48,138 nt of DNA from DASZZX01 sp036260415 (GCA_036260415.1 DASZZX010000032.1:1-48138), one strand, 5' to 3'. Shown: positions 33,272-42,259, numbered from the stretch's first letter. The notes: generated from the letters alone by a model not told the origin. Program-made: numbers and translations.

Positions 33272-35463
33272 GAGCGGACGTCGACCAGCAGCGCCTGCTC
33301 CTCGACCTACTCGCTGGCGAGTTGGAGGAGGCGGTCGCCGTGCTGGAGCGGGACCTCCTGGCGCTGGAGAACGACCCGGCCCGGGCCACCGAATCCGGCC
33401 GGCTGCAGGAGGCGATCCGCGCCGCGCACAGCATCAAGGGCGCCGCCGGGATGCTCGGCGTCTCTGCGGTGGCCACCCTGTGCCACCACCTCGAGGACAT
33501 CCTCAGCGACGCGGCCGCGGGGCGGGTGCAGCTGGACCCGCAGCGCTTCGCCGGGCTGTTCGCCGCGGTGGACTCGTTACGGGACGCCGGCAGGCAGCTG
33601 ACGACGGGTGGGGATGCCGACCCCGAGCGCCTGTCGAGCGCTGTGCGGCGGCTCACCGCACCCGCCGCGGCCGTCTCCACCCGACCGCCACCGGCCTCCG
33701 GGCATGCAGGCCAAACCACCTGGCCGACCGCGCCCGCGGCGCCGGAGCCGGCCGGTGCGTCCGTTCGGCTGCCGGCTGCCAGGCTCGACGCCCTGGTCGC
33801 GGAGGCGGCCGAACTGGTCACCGTGCGCAGCGAGGTCGAGGCGCTGGCACGCGAGATCGACCGCGCCCTCGAGGCGGCCGCGCGCCATCGCGGGCAGTGG
33901 GCGCGCTTGCGGGGCCGGTTGCTCGCCGGCGCATCCCAGGACGGGTCCAGCCGCGTGGTGGGTGACGTCGACGCGGCCATGCGCGAGGTGCACCGCCTGC
34001 TCGAGCACCTCCGCCGGGCGGGCGGGTCCGCCGCGCACAGCGTCGAGCGGGCCACCGCGTCCGTGCAGGACGCGGCGCTGGCGGCGGCCATGCTGCCGTT
34101 CGGCCCCGCCTGCGAGGGCCTGCACCGCACCGTCCGTGACGTCGCCGGCGCGACTGGCAAGGAGGCTCGGCTGGTCGTCGACGGGGGCGACGTGGAGGTG
34201 GACCGCCGCGTCCTGGCCACCTTGCGCGATCCCCTCGCGCACCTTGTCCGCAACGCCGTGGACCACGGCATCGAGCCACCCGACGAGCGCGAGCGCGCCG
34301 CCAAGACGCGCACGGGCGCGGTCACCGTGACCGCCGTCGTGCGGGGCGCCACGGTGGAGGTCACCGTCGCCGACGACGGTGCCGGCCTCGACCTGACGAG
34401 GCTCCGGGAGGTCGCCGCGGCTCGTGGCCTCGAGGTGCCCGACGACGACAGCGCGGTCAGCGGGCTGGTTTTCGAGAGCGGCCTGTCGACCGCGCGCAGC
34501 GCAACCGAGTACTCCGGCCGCGGGGTCGGCATGGACATCGTGCGCCGAGCCGTGGAATCCGTCGGCGGCACCGTGACGATGCACTCGCAGGCCGGCGCAG
34601 GGACCCGCGTGGTCATGACCGTTCCCCTGACGCTGTCGACCGTCCGTGTCCTGCTCGTCGCAGCCGGGAGCGAACTGGTCGGCTTGGTCACCACGGGTGT
34701 CGATCGGGTCATCGACGTTGCCGCGCGTGATCTCCGCTGGGTCGAGGGCCGGCCGGCGGTGCACCTGGAGGGGCGTCACGCCGCCCTGATCGCGCTCGCC
34801 GACGCACTCGAACTGTCGCACGGCCCGCTGACCGCCGACGGTCCCGTGCGAGCGGTGGTGGTGCGCTCGACCTCCGAGACGGTCGCGCTGGCGGTCGACA
34901 CCGTGGTCGACGAGCGGGAGGTCCTGGTCAAGCCGCTGAGCGCCCGACTGGAGGGGCTCCCGGGCGCGCTGGGCTACACGGTGCTCGCCGGTGGCCGGCC
35001 CGTGCTCGTGCTGCACCCCGAGGCGGTGGGTCGGCGCGGGCTGCTGCACGTGGGGGAGGGCCCGGCGCCCGCGGCTGTCCCGGCGACGGGCCCACCAGCG
35101 CGCCGGCGCGTGCTGCTGGTCGAGGACACCCCCACGACCCGTGCGCTCGAACGCGGCGTGCTCGAGGCAGCCGGCTACGAGGTGCTGGTGGCATGCGACG
35201 GCGCCGAGGCCTGGCAGCTCCTGCAGGAGGAGCCAGCCGACATCGTCGTCAGCGACGTGGACATGCCACGCATGGACGGTGTCGCCCTCTGCCGCGCGAT
35301 CCGAGCCGCGTCCCGGCTGCAGGAGCTCCCGGTCGTGCTCGTCACGTCGCTCGGCAGCGACCAGGACCGCCGGCGCGGGCTCGAGGTCGGCGCCGACGCG
35401 TACCTGGTGAAGTCGGGCTTCGACCAGCAGCGCTTCCTCCAGACCATCGAACGGCTGCTGTGA
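33268..35463 (+). CDS. cheA: Hybrid CheA histidine kinase with C-terminal receiver
   Basis: A 731-residue kinase. The HPt domain at 1-110 has His54 (RAAHSIKGAA). A proline/alanine linker follows to about 170, then the helical dimerisation region, an HATPase domain with LVRNAVDHGIE (N box), DDGAGLD and GRGVGMDIV, a CheW-like domain (about 455-600), and a receiver domain with Asp663 (VVSDVDMP). A CheA fused to a receiver is typical of non-flagellar (Frz- or Wsp-like) chemosensory systems, where the receiver acts as output or phosphate sink. Its GTG overlaps the MCP stop. Confidence 0.95.
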   Translation: MRADVDQQRLLLDLLAGELEEAVAVLERDLLALENDPARATESGRLQEAIRAAHSIKGAAGMLGVSAVATLCHHLEDILSDAAAGRVQLDPQRFAGLFAAVDSLRDAGRQLTTGGDADPERLSSAVRRLTAPAAAVSTRPPPASGHAGQTTWPTAPAAPEPAGASVRLPAARLDALVAEAAELVTVRSEVEALAREIDRALEAAARHRGQWARLRGRLLAGASQDGSSRVVGDVDAAMREVHRLLEHLRRAGGSAAHSVERATASVQDAALAAAMLPFGPACEGLHRTVRDVAGATGKEARLVVDGGDVEVDRRVLATLRDPLAHLVRNAVDHGIEPPDERERAAKTRTGAVTVTAVVRGATVEVTVADDGAGLDLTRLREVAAARGLEVPDDDSAVSGLVFESGLSTARSATEYSGRGVGMDIVRRAVESVGGTVTMHSQAGAGTRVVMTVPLTLSTVRVLLVAAGSELVGLVTTGVDRVIDVAARDLRWVEGRPAVHLEGRHAALIALADALELSHGPLTADGPVRAVVVRSTSETVALAVDTVVDEREVLVKPLSARLEGLPGALGYTVLAGGRPVLVLHPEAVGRRGLLHVGEGPAPAAVPATGPPARRRVLLVEDTPTTRALERGVLEAAGYEVLVACDGAEAWQLLQEEPADIVVSDVDMPRMDGVALCRAIRAASRLQELPVVLVTSLGSDQDRRRGLEVGADAYLVKSGFDQQRFLQTIERLL

Positions 35464-36497
35464 GCCGTCCGGTGTCGGGCGGGAGGGTGCGGGTCGTGGT
35501 GGCCCGCCCGACCCCGGTCGCCCGCGCGCGCCTCGCGGAGGCCCTGGCGGGCGACCCGCATCTCGCGGTGGTGGGCACTGCCGCGACGGGCCACGAGGCG
35601 GTCCGGATCACCGCGCGCCTGCGACCCTCGATCGTGCTGCTGGACGCCGGCATCGGCGACCCGGGCGTGGTCGAGACGACGCGCGCGATCATGATCGACC
35701 ACCCCACGCCGGTCGTGGTCGTCGCCGACGCGGCCGATCGGCTGGAAGCCGCCTTCGCCGCCCTCACCGCCGGGGCGGTCAGCGTGCAGCGCGAGCCGCC
35801 CGGCGGGGCGTCCGGCGCCGAGGCCCGCTTCGCCGCCGTGGTTCGCGCCCTCGCGGACGTCGCGCTCGTCCGTCGCCGCGCTCGGCCCAGCGCCCCGCCG
35901 TCAGCGACCCGCCGTGGGCGTGCCAGGGTCGCGGCCGTCGCCGGCTCCACCGGTGGGCCCGCCGCGCTCCAACGGCTGCTCATCGGCCTGCCTCAGGGCT
36001 TCGACCTGCCGATGCTGGTGGTGCAGCACCTGCCCCCGGGCCACACCGCCCAGTTCGTCGAGTGGCTGGGACGCTCCACCCGGCGCTGCGTGCGGCTGGC
36101 GGAGGACGGCCAACCCCTCACGCTGGGACACGTTCACGTTGCTCCCGACGAGGCCCACCTCGCGGTGACGCCGGAGGGGCTGCTGCGCATCGAGCGGAGC
36201 GAGCCGGTGGACGGTTTCCGGCCCTCCGCGACGGTGCTGTTCGCCTCGGTGGCCAGGGCGTACGGGCGCGACGCCGTGGGGCTGGTGCTGTCGGGCATGG
36301 GCAGCGACGGGGTGGCGGGACTGGCCGAGCTGCGGGATGCCGGCGGGTGGATCCTCGTGCAGGACCAGGCCACCTCGGTCGTCTTCGGCATGCCCGGCGC
36401 GGCGGTCGCTGCCGGGGTGGCCCACGAGACGGTCCCGCTCGACCGTCTCGCCGAGCGGCTGGCGGCGGTCGGCGCCAGCACCGCGAGCCGCTCGTGA
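35460..36497 (+). CDS. cheB: CheB-type methylesterase with degenerate receiver
   Basis: A 345-residue protein. The C-terminal methylesterase domain has the catalytic triad Ser163 (AGSTGGP), His190 (VVQHLPPGH) and Asp283 (GMGSDG). It removes methyl groups (and deamidates) on the receptor. The N-terminal receiver keeps Asp62 but lacks the paired acidic residues near the start (VVVARPTP) and has Arg instead of the conserved Lys (SVQREPP), so it may not be regulated by normal phosphorylation. Both ends overlap neighbours by 4 nt. Confidence 0.94.
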   Translation: MSRPVSGGRVRVVVARPTPVARARLAEALAGDPHLAVVGTAATGHEAVRITARLRPSIVLLDAGIGDPGVVETTRAIMIDHPTPVVVVADAADRLEAAFAALTAGAVSVQREPPGGASGAEARFAAVVRALADVALVRRRARPSAPPSATRRGRARVAAVAGSTGGPAALQRLLIGLPQGFDLPMLVVQHLPPGHTAQFVEWLGRSTRRCVRLAEDGQPLTLGHVHVAPDEAHLAVTPEGLLRIERSEPVDGFRPSATVLFASVARAYGRDAVGLVLSGMGSDGVAGLAELRDAGGWILVQDQATSVVFGMPGAAVAAGVAHETVPLDRLAERLAAVGASTASRS

Positions 36498-38626
36498 GCG
36501 CGCACGTGCTCCTCGTGGAGGACAGCGCCACCCAGGCGGCTGTGCTGCGGGATCGACTGGAGCGCGCCGGTTACGCCGTCACGGTGAAGTCCACCGGCGA
36601 GGACGCGCTGCACACGCTGGACAAGACGGCCGTCGACCTGGTCGTCAGCGACGTGATGATGCCGGGGATCGACGGCTACGAGCTGTGCCGGCGCATCAGG
36701 ACGGACCCGCGCCACGCCAGCATCCCCGTCCTGCTCTTGACCGCCCTGCGCGACCCAGTCGACGTCGTGCGCGGGCTGGAGGCCGGCGCCGACAGCTTCA
36801 TCACCAAGCCGTTCGAGGCCGGGCAGGTGATCGGCCGCGTCAGGGCGCTGCTGGAGAGCCGCCGGCTGCAGGCGGAGGGCGACCTGCGAGTAGGCGTGGA
36901 CGTGCTGTTCATGGGTCAGCGCTTCGCCATCACGGGCGAGCGGCAGCAGATCCTGGGCCTGCTGATGTCCACCTTCGATGACCTCGTGCACGCCAACCAG
37001 CGGTTGCGTGACCGTGAGGCCGAGCTGGCCAGCGCCGAGGCTGCGCTCGCGAACCGGCTGCGGGAGGTCCAGGCGGCGCAGGACCGCCTGGACCGTACGT
37101 TGCGGCTCGCCGCCGTCGGCACGTGGGAGCTCGACGTCGACGCCCTCCGGATCGTGTGGTGGGACAACGTCGAGCCGCTGTACGGCGTCGCGGCTGGCAC
37201 GCTGTCGGGGGACCTCGACGAGCTGCTCGCGCACGTCCACGCGGACGACCGGGCGGCGATGCGGGAGCTCTTCGCGGGGCTACGACACGCTCCGGACGGG
37301 CTCGATGACGGCCGTGGTCCCCGTCAGGTCGAGCACCGCATCGTGCTCCCCGGCGGCGAGGTGCGGTGGTTGCAGCTGCGTTTCTCGACCGTGCCGCCGG
37401 CGGCGGACCTGCCCCTGCGGGCGCTGGGCGTGGCGATGGACGTGTCCGCGCGCAAGCAGGTCGAGGGTGAGCTCGAGCAGGCGAAGGTGGAAGCCGAGTC
37501 CGCCAACCTCGCCAAGAGCGAGTACCTCTCGCGCATGAGCCACGAGCTGCGCACGCCGCTGAACGCGGTGCTCGGCTTCGCCCAGCTGTTGGAGACCGCG
37601 GACCTCGCGAGGGAGGATCACGATGCGGTGGCCCAGATCCTCCGTTCGGGGCGGCACCTGCTGCGACTGATCGATGATGTGCTGGACATCAGCCGCATCG
37701 AGGCCGGGCGCCTGACGCTGTCGCTGGAGCCGGTGGACCTCGCCGCGGTCGTCGCCGACAGCGTCGAGCTGGTCGGCCCGTTGGCCCGCCAGCACCGCAT
37801 CGACATCGAACGCGACCCGTCCGTCGCGTGCCATACCCACGTGTTCGCCGACCGGCAGCGGCTGCGACAGGTCGTCGTCAACCTCCTCACCAACGCGATC
37901 AAGTACAACCGCCCGGACGGGCGCGTCACCCTGTCGTGCTCCTCGGACGACCAGGGGAACGTGCGCGTCCACGTCGCCGACATCGGCCCGGGGATCCCGG
38001 CCGACAAGATGCCGCGTCTGTTCGCGGCCTTCGACCGGCTCGACGTGGACGGCGACGCGACCGAGGGCACTGGCCTCGGTCTGTCGCTGAGCCGGCATCT
38101 GACCGAGGCGATGGGGGGGACCATCCAGGTGCGGAGCGAGATCGGGCAGGGCAGCGTCTTCTCGGTGGAGCTCCCCGCGGCCCGACCTCCCGAGCTGCCC
38201 GACGATCCGCCGCCGCGGTCGCTGGCCTCCCCGTCTGAGGAGGTGCGCGGGACGGTCGTCCACATCGAGGACAACCCGTCCAACCGGGTGCTGGTCGAGC
38301 GGGTGCTCACCCGCCGTCCCGGCGTCACGGTCCTCAACGCACCCGAGGCGGTGACCGGACTGGCGTTGGTCCGCGAGCGCAGCCCCGACCTGGTCCTGCT
38401 GGACCTCAACCTCCCCGGCGTGCCGGGCCAGGAGGTGCTCCGACGACTGCGCGACGACCCGTCGACGCGCTCGGTGCCGGTCGTGGTCGTGAGCGCGGAC
38501 GCCGCGGCCGAGCGCCCCGACCAGCTGCTCGCCGCCGGGGCGCGCGCCTACCTCACCAAGCCGCTCAACATCACCCGGCTGCTGTCACTGGTGGACACGA
38601 TCCTGGGTGCGGACGGTCCGACGTGA
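36494..38626 (+). CDS. Hybrid sensor kinase: receiver-PAS-kinase-receiver
   Basis: A 710-residue soluble protein closing the chemosensory operon. Receiver 1 (1-120) has Asp53 and Lys105 (ITKP). A coiled coil spans about 165-200, then a PAS/PAC domain (about 200-320) with WELDVDALRIVWWD. The HisKA site is His350 (MSHELRTPLN). The HATPase has VNLLTNAIKYNRPDG, DIGPGIP and GTGLGLSLSRH. A C-terminal receiver has VLLDLNLPG and Lys in YLTKPLN. With an N-terminal receiver it can take phosphate from CheA and feed a further phosphorelay, replacing a CheY output. No DNA-binding or GGDEF domain is present. Confidence 0.94.
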   Translation: MSAHVLLVEDSATQAAVLRDRLERAGYAVTVKSTGEDALHTLDKTAVDLVVSDVMMPGIDGYELCRRIRTDPRHASIPVLLLTALRDPVDVVRGLEAGADSFITKPFEAGQVIGRVRALLESRRLQAEGDLRVGVDVLFMGQRFAITGERQQILGLLMSTFDDLVHANQRLRDREAELASAEAALANRLREVQAAQDRLDRTLRLAAVGTWELDVDALRIVWWDNVEPLYGVAAGTLSGDLDELLAHVHADDRAAMRELFAGLRHAPDGLDDGRGPRQVEHRIVLPGGEVRWLQLRFSTVPPAADLPLRALGVAMDVSARKQVEGELEQAKVEAESANLAKSEYLSRMSHELRTPLNAVLGFAQLLETADLAREDHDAVAQILRSGRHLLRLIDDVLDISRIEAGRLTLSLEPVDLAAVVADSVELVGPLARQHRIDIERDPSVACHTHVFADRQRLRQVVVNLLTNAIKYNRPDGRVTLSCSSDDQGNVRVHVADIGPGIPADKMPRLFAAFDRLDVDGDATEGTGLGLSLSRHLTEAMGGTIQVRSEIGQGSVFSVELPAARPPELPDDPPPRSLASPSEEVRGTVVHIEDNPSNRVLVERVLTRRPGVTVLNAPEAVTGLALVRERSPDLVLLDLNLPGVPGQEVLRRLRDDPSTRSVPVVVVSADAAAERPDQLLAAGARAYLTKPLNITRLLSLVDTILGADGPT

Positions 38627-38680
38627 CGCTGGCCGACAGCGAGGGCTTGGCCGAGGCTGGCGCCCCAGGAGTGGCGTGAG

Positions 38681-38699
38681 GCGGAGCGTGAGGCTCCGC
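38681..38699. terminator. Hairpin between convergent operons
   Basis: GCGGAGC (38681-38687) and GCTCCGC (38693-38699) form a perfect 7-bp stem with a 5-nt loop, between the stop of the hybrid kinase (38626) and that of the transporter permease (38715). There is no T-tract; it may terminate both operons. Confidence 0.5.
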
Positions 38700-38714
38700 G
38701 CGCGCCGTCGGCAG

Positions 38715-39671
38715 TCAGCGTGACCGCTGCGGAGGGGACCGGACCTCGACCGCGGCCTCGGGCAGGCTGAGCAACGGTGCGGCTGACGGTGACGGGGCGA
38801 GCGCGGCCGCGTGCGCGGTCGCCGCGGTGACAACGTCGACGCGGGCGAGCCGTGCGCGGGTGCGCAGGCTCGTCGCGATGAAGGCCATGCCGAACGCCAG
38901 CGTCGACGTGAGCACGATGGCCGGCCCGGACTGGATGTCGAGGTGGTAGCTGGCGACCATCCCCACGCACCCCGACAGCGTCCCGATCAGCGTCGACAGC
39001 GCCAGCATGCGGTGGAACGAGTCGGTGAGCATCCGTGCGACGGTGGCCGGGATGACCAGCGTGGCCGCGATCAGCGTGACTCCGAGCACCCGCATGGTGA
39101 CCAGCACGGAGGCGGCGAGCACGAGCATCAGCAGCGCGTCCACCCGTGCGGTCTGCACACCTGACACGCCTGCCACCTCCGGGTCGAACGTGGCGAACAG
39201 CAACCGCCGGTAGGCGAAGAAGACGAACGCGACCGCCAGGAGCGCCACCGCCACCACCGCGGCCACGTCGATCTGGTCCACGCCGAGGACGCTGCCGAAC
39301 AGAGCCGCGTCGAAGTCTCGGCCGGTGCTGCCGAACAGCGCGAGCAGCGCCAGGCCGAGCGCGAACGAGGCGGTGGTGATCACACCGATGGCGGCGTCCG
39401 CCCCGATGATCCGCCGACGGGCCACCCGGTTGATCATCAGCGCCGAGGCCAGACCCCAGGCGCCGGCTCCCAGGAAGAAGTTCAGCTGGAGGATCGTGCT
39501 GGCGGCGAAGCCGCCGAAGATGGCGTGGGACAGACCGTGCCCGATGTAGCTCATGCCGCGCAGCACGACGTACACGCCGATCAGACCGCAGAGCCCACCG
39601 GCCACGGTGGCCACCACGAGCCCGTTGACGAAGAACTCGAACCGGAAGGGTTCCAGCAGCTGCTCGATCAC
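38715..39671 (-). CDS. Metal ABC transporter permease (ZnuB family)
   Basis: A 318-residue inner-membrane permease of the ABC-3 family with about eight helices. It has GGLCGLIGVYVVLRGMSYIG near the start, GADAAIGVITTASFALGLAL in the middle, and DALLMLVLAASVLVTMRVLG and TLVIPATVARML after it. The last 45 residues are a polar Ala/Pro tail not needed by the family. The GTG at 39671 overlaps the stop of the ATPase gene (GTGA). With the ATPase and binding protein it forms a zinc- or manganese-type importer; the adjacent Fur regulator and paired palindromes favour zinc. Confidence 0.93.
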   Translation of the reverse strand: MIEQLLEPFRFEFFVNGLVVATVAGGLCGLIGVYVVLRGMSYIGHGLSHAIFGGFAASTILQLNFFLGAGAWGLASALMINRVARRRIIGADAAIGVITTASFALGLALLALFGSTGRDFDAALFGSVLGVDQIDVAAVVAVALLAVAFVFFAYRRLLFATFDPEVAGVSGVQTARVDALLMLVLAASVLVTMRVLGVTLIAATLVIPATVARMLTDSFHRMLALSTLIGTLSGCVGMVASYHLDIQSGPAIVLTSTLAFGMAFIATSLRTRARLARVDVVTAATAHAAALAPSPSAAPLLSLPEAAVEVRSPPQRSR

Positions 39672-40450
39672 CGTGACACCTTCCCTGACGGGGCGCCGGA
39701 GCGGTCGAGTGGGTCGACCACCACGGGCATGCCGCCGTGCTCGAGCACCTCCATCTTGGCTCCGTAGGTCAGCTCGAGGACCTCGGGGGTGAGCACCTCG
39801 CGGGCGGGTCCGGCACCGATCACCCGGCGGTTGAGGCAGACCAGGTGGGGGAGGTGGGCGGCGATGCCGTTGAGGTCGTGCGTTGTCATGAGGATCGACA
39901 GGCCGTCGCGGTGCAGCTCACCGAGCAGGTGCAGGACCTCGTGACGGGTGCGGACGTCGACGCCGGAGGTCGGCTCGTCCAGTAGCAGCAGCTGCGGCCG
40001 CCGCACCAGCGCACGGGCGATGAAGACCCGCTGCTGCTGGCCGCCGGAGAGCTCGCGGATGTGGCGCCCGGCGAGCCCCCCGATGCCGAGACGGTCGAGC
40101 ACGTCGCCGACCTCGCGCCGTTCCTCGCGGGATGGCCACGGCATGACCCGACCGGACGTGCGGGCCATCAGGAGGCACTCGGCCACCGTGACCGGGAAAT
40201 GCCAGTCGACCGTCTCCACCTGGGGCACGTAGCCCAGCGCCAGTCCCGGTCGGCGGTGGACCCGCCCGGTGGTCGGGCGCAGGCTGCCGGTGATCACCTG
40301 CAGCAGCGTCGTCTTGCCGGAGCCGGACGGGCCCACCACGCCGGTGAACTGGCCGGGCTCCACGCGCAGGTGCACGTCCACCACGACCGCCTCCGCCCCG
40401 TACCGGCAGGTGACGCCGACCAGGTCCACGAGGGGTCCGGTCACGCTCAC
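39668..40450 (-). CDS. Metal ABC transporter ATPase (ZnuC family)
   Basis: A 260-residue ATPase. Walker A is GPSGSGKTT, the Q-loop is YVPQVE, the signature is LSGGQQQR, Walker B is LLLLDEPTSGVD and the switch histidine is in TTHDL. The phrase VDWHFPVTVAECLLMAR is typical of Zn/Mn importers. The start is a GTG at 40450 preceded by GGAGGTGATC, an almost perfect Shine-Dalgarno. The open frame extends upstream, but that part is not needed. Confidence 0.95.
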   Translation of the reverse strand: MSVTGPLVDLVGVTCRYGAEAVVVDVHLRVEPGQFTGVVGPSGSGKTTLLQVITGSLRPTTGRVHRRPGLALGYVPQVETVDWHFPVTVAECLLMARTSGRVMPWPSREERREVGDVLDRLGIGGLAGRHIRELSGGQQQRVFIARALVRRPQLLLLDEPTSGVDVRTRHEVLHLLGELHRDGLSILMTTHDLNGIAAHLPHLVCLNRRVIGAGPAREVLTPEVLELTYGAKMEVLEHGGMPVVVDPLDRSGAPSGKVSR

Positions 40451-40574
40451 GTGATCACCTCCGTCGCTCTCCCGGTCACCCTCGTGGATCCGGGAACACG
40501 CGTCGCACATCGCTGCCGCGGGGAGCCGTCAACGGGGACCACCTCCGTGGCGGGTCGCTGCTGCGGAGCGCCGC

Positions 40575-41582
40575 TCACTGTGGGTAGTGCGCCGTGTCGG
40601 GCGCCACGTTGCGCACGTCGAAGTCCCGCAGCGCGGTGGGGTCGCCGCCCAGCGCCTCGGTGATGGTGGCGTAGTCGAACCGCAGCAGGCCGAGCCAGGA
40701 GTGCTCCGCGTCGCCGGGCTCGCCGGGCAGGTCGTCGTCGCGCAGCACGTCCACGTACCGGGCCCCGGTCTCCTCGCCGATGCGTTCCAGCACCGGGCTG
40801 GGGAACACCTCTGACCCGAAGATGGCGGGCACGCGCTCAGCCCGGACCTGTTCGATCAGCCGCACGACCTCGCGTGGCGTGGGATCCTGGAGGTCCTGCA
40901 TCTGGATCGCGCCGATCACCTGCCACCCGTAGTGCTCGGCGAAGTACGCGAACGAGTCGTGGTAGGTGAGCAGCTTGCGGCGGCTCGGCGGGACGGTGCC
41001 CAGTGCGGTGCGCATGGCGGCCTCGAACTCGTCCACCAGCCGCCGGAACGCGTCGAGGTTGCGACTGTATGCGGCGGCGTTGTCCGGGTCGTGCTCGGCC
41101 AGGACGTCCGCCACCACGTCCGCATAGGCGACCCCGTACCGCGGGCTGGTCCAGAGGTGGGGGTTCGGCCGGCCCTCCTCCTGCGGGAACACGTCGTCGT
41201 AGATGCGATCCTCCGCCGGAAGCACACGGTCGCCGAGCTCCACGAGCGTCGCCCCGGGCTTCAGGTTGGCCTCGATCAGCGCCTTGGTCGGCTCCTCGAG
41301 GTGCAGCCCGTTGAGGAAAGCGACGTCGACGGTGGACAGGAGCTCGGCGACGCTGGGCTTGGGCTCGAACGTGTGCGAGTTGGCGCCCTCGGGGACGATC
41401 CCGGTGACCCGGGCCCGGTCCCCGGCGACGTTGGCGACGATGGAGGTGATCGGCGCCACGGTGGTGGCCAGGCGTGATCGTCCGTCGCCATCTTCCTCCG
41501 CGCGGGTGTCGTTCGACGCACAACCAGCGAGCACCAGCGTCGCGGTGAGCAGCGCGAGGAGGGTCCCCCGCACGGTCCCCAC
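40575..41582 (-). CDS. Zinc/manganese ABC transporter substrate-binding lipoprotein
   Basis: A 335-residue cluster 9 binding protein. A GTG at 41582 with AGGAGG 8 nt upstream gives a clean lipoprotein signal with lipobox LAGC at Cys21. Metal ligands fit the ZnuA pattern: His in GANSHTFEPKPS, His in NPHLWTSP, His in TYHDSFAYFAEH, and a late acidic residue (FGSEVF). There is no histidine-rich loop; instead an acidic LPAEDRIYDDVFPQEEG stretch precedes the second ligand. An in-frame ATG at 41615 overlaps the first palindrome and is less likely. Two palindromes lie just upstream, so transcription is probably metal-controlled. Confidence 0.93.
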   Translation of the reverse strand: MGTVRGTLLALLTATLVLAGCASNDTRAEEDGDGRSRLATTVAPITSIVANVAGDRARVTGIVPEGANSHTFEPKPSVAELLSTVDVAFLNGLHLEEPTKALIEANLKPGATLVELGDRVLPAEDRIYDDVFPQEEGRPNPHLWTSPRYGVAYADVVADVLAEHDPDNAAAYSRNLDAFRRLVDEFEAAMRTALGTVPPSRRKLLTYHDSFAYFAEHYGWQVIGAIQMQDLQDPTPREVVRLIEQVRAERVPAIFGSEVFPSPVLERIGEETGARYVDVLRDDDLPGEPGDAEHSWLGLLRFDYATITEALGGDPTALRDFDVRNVAPDTAHYPQ

Positions 41583-41595
41583 GCGCCCGACCTCC

Positions 41596-41610
41596 TGCGA
41601 ACCGTTCGCA
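41596..41610. promoter_or_regulatory. Palindromic operator 1 (candidate Zur box)
   Basis: TGCGAACCGTTCGCA is a perfect 7-1-7 inverted repeat ending 13 nt before the binding-protein start codon and touching its ribosome binding site. An identical copy lies 31 bp away. Spacing and placement fit binding by the adjacent Fur-family protein. Confidence 0.7.
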
Positions 41611-41616
41611 GGCATG

Positions 41617-42090
41617 CTAGTGGTCGTGCGAACCGTTCGCAATGGAGTCGGTCATGGAGTCGGTCATGGAGTCGCTACAGTCCGCGCACCGTCCGGTCAC
41701 CGTGAGCTCGATCGTCCGAGCGTCGAACCCGTGCTCGCCGCCCAGGTGGGTGCGGACGCGCTCGACCAGCTCGCCGGCGTGGTGATCCACCGCACCGCAG
41801 TGCTCGCAGACGACGTGGAAGTGGTCGTCGGGGTGGGCCACCTCCCAGCGCCCCGCGTCCTCGTCAGCCAGCCGGGCCTCGCGCGCGATCCCCAGCTCCT
41901 GGAACAGCGCGAGCGTCCGGTACACGGACGCGAGGTTGACGCCCGGCTCGTGGCGGCGTGCCGCCGCGGTCAGCTCCTCGACGGTGCGGTGGTCGGGGGA
42001 CTCGCGCAGGGCCGTCCACACGGCGCGCCGCGGCGCCGTCACCCGGTGGCCACGGGCCCGGAGGAGCTCGCCGATCTGGTGCTGGTCCAC
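41617..42090 (-). CDS. Fur-family metalloregulator, probably zinc-responsive
   Basis: A 157-residue regulator. Residues 1-80 are the winged helix (HRVTAPRRAVWTALRE, NLASVYRTLALFQELG). The dimer domain carries His87, His92 (HPDDHFHVVC) and two structural Cys pairs, Cys95/Cys98 (CEHC) and Cys135/Cys138 (CADC). In Zur and Fur proteins these bind structural zinc and the sensory metal. The C-terminus is DSMTDSMTDSIANGSHDH, a repeated tail whose codons contain the second palindromic operator. The GTG at 42090 lies before the domain. It is upstream of the transporter genes on the same strand, so autoregulation and transporter control by zinc are likely. Confidence 0.9.
   Translation of the reverse strand: MDQHQIGELLRARGHRVTAPRRAVWTALRESPDHRTVEELTAAARRHEPGVNLASVYRTLALFQELGIAREARLADEDAGRWEVAHPDDHFHVVCEHCGAVDHHAGELVERVRTHLGGEHGFDARTIELTVTGRCADCSDSMTDSMTDSIANGSHDH
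41627..41641. promoter_or_regulatory. Palindromic operator 2 inside the regulator gene
   Basis: A second exact TGCGAACCGTTCGCA lies within the last codons of the Fur-family gene, next to 12-nt repeats encoding its DSMT tail. The 31-bp distance from operator 1 equals about three helical turns, so two dimers could bind on the same face. Confidence 0.7.
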
Positions 42091-42150
42091 GGGGCCCCAG
42101 GGTACGCGTGCCGGCGGCGTGCAACGGTGAGCGATCGCTCTCACGAACCG

Positions 42151-42204
42151 TGCCGGGGCGCGCGTGCGCGGCGCCGTGTGCCGGGGCGCGCGTGCGGGGC
42201 GCCG
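42151..42204. repeat. Direct repeat upstream of regulator and flavoprotein
   Basis: TGCCGGGGCGCGCGTGCG occurs at 42151-42168 and again at 42179-42196, each followed by a GGCGCCG variant. It lies in the divergent intergenic region. GAGCGATCGCTC at 42129-42140 is a separate perfect palindrome closer to the regulator start. Confidence 0.7.
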
Positions 42205-42259
42205 CCCCAGCCCTGCTCGCACCTGACTAGCCTCCACCGCGCCGACCGTCAGGAACGCG

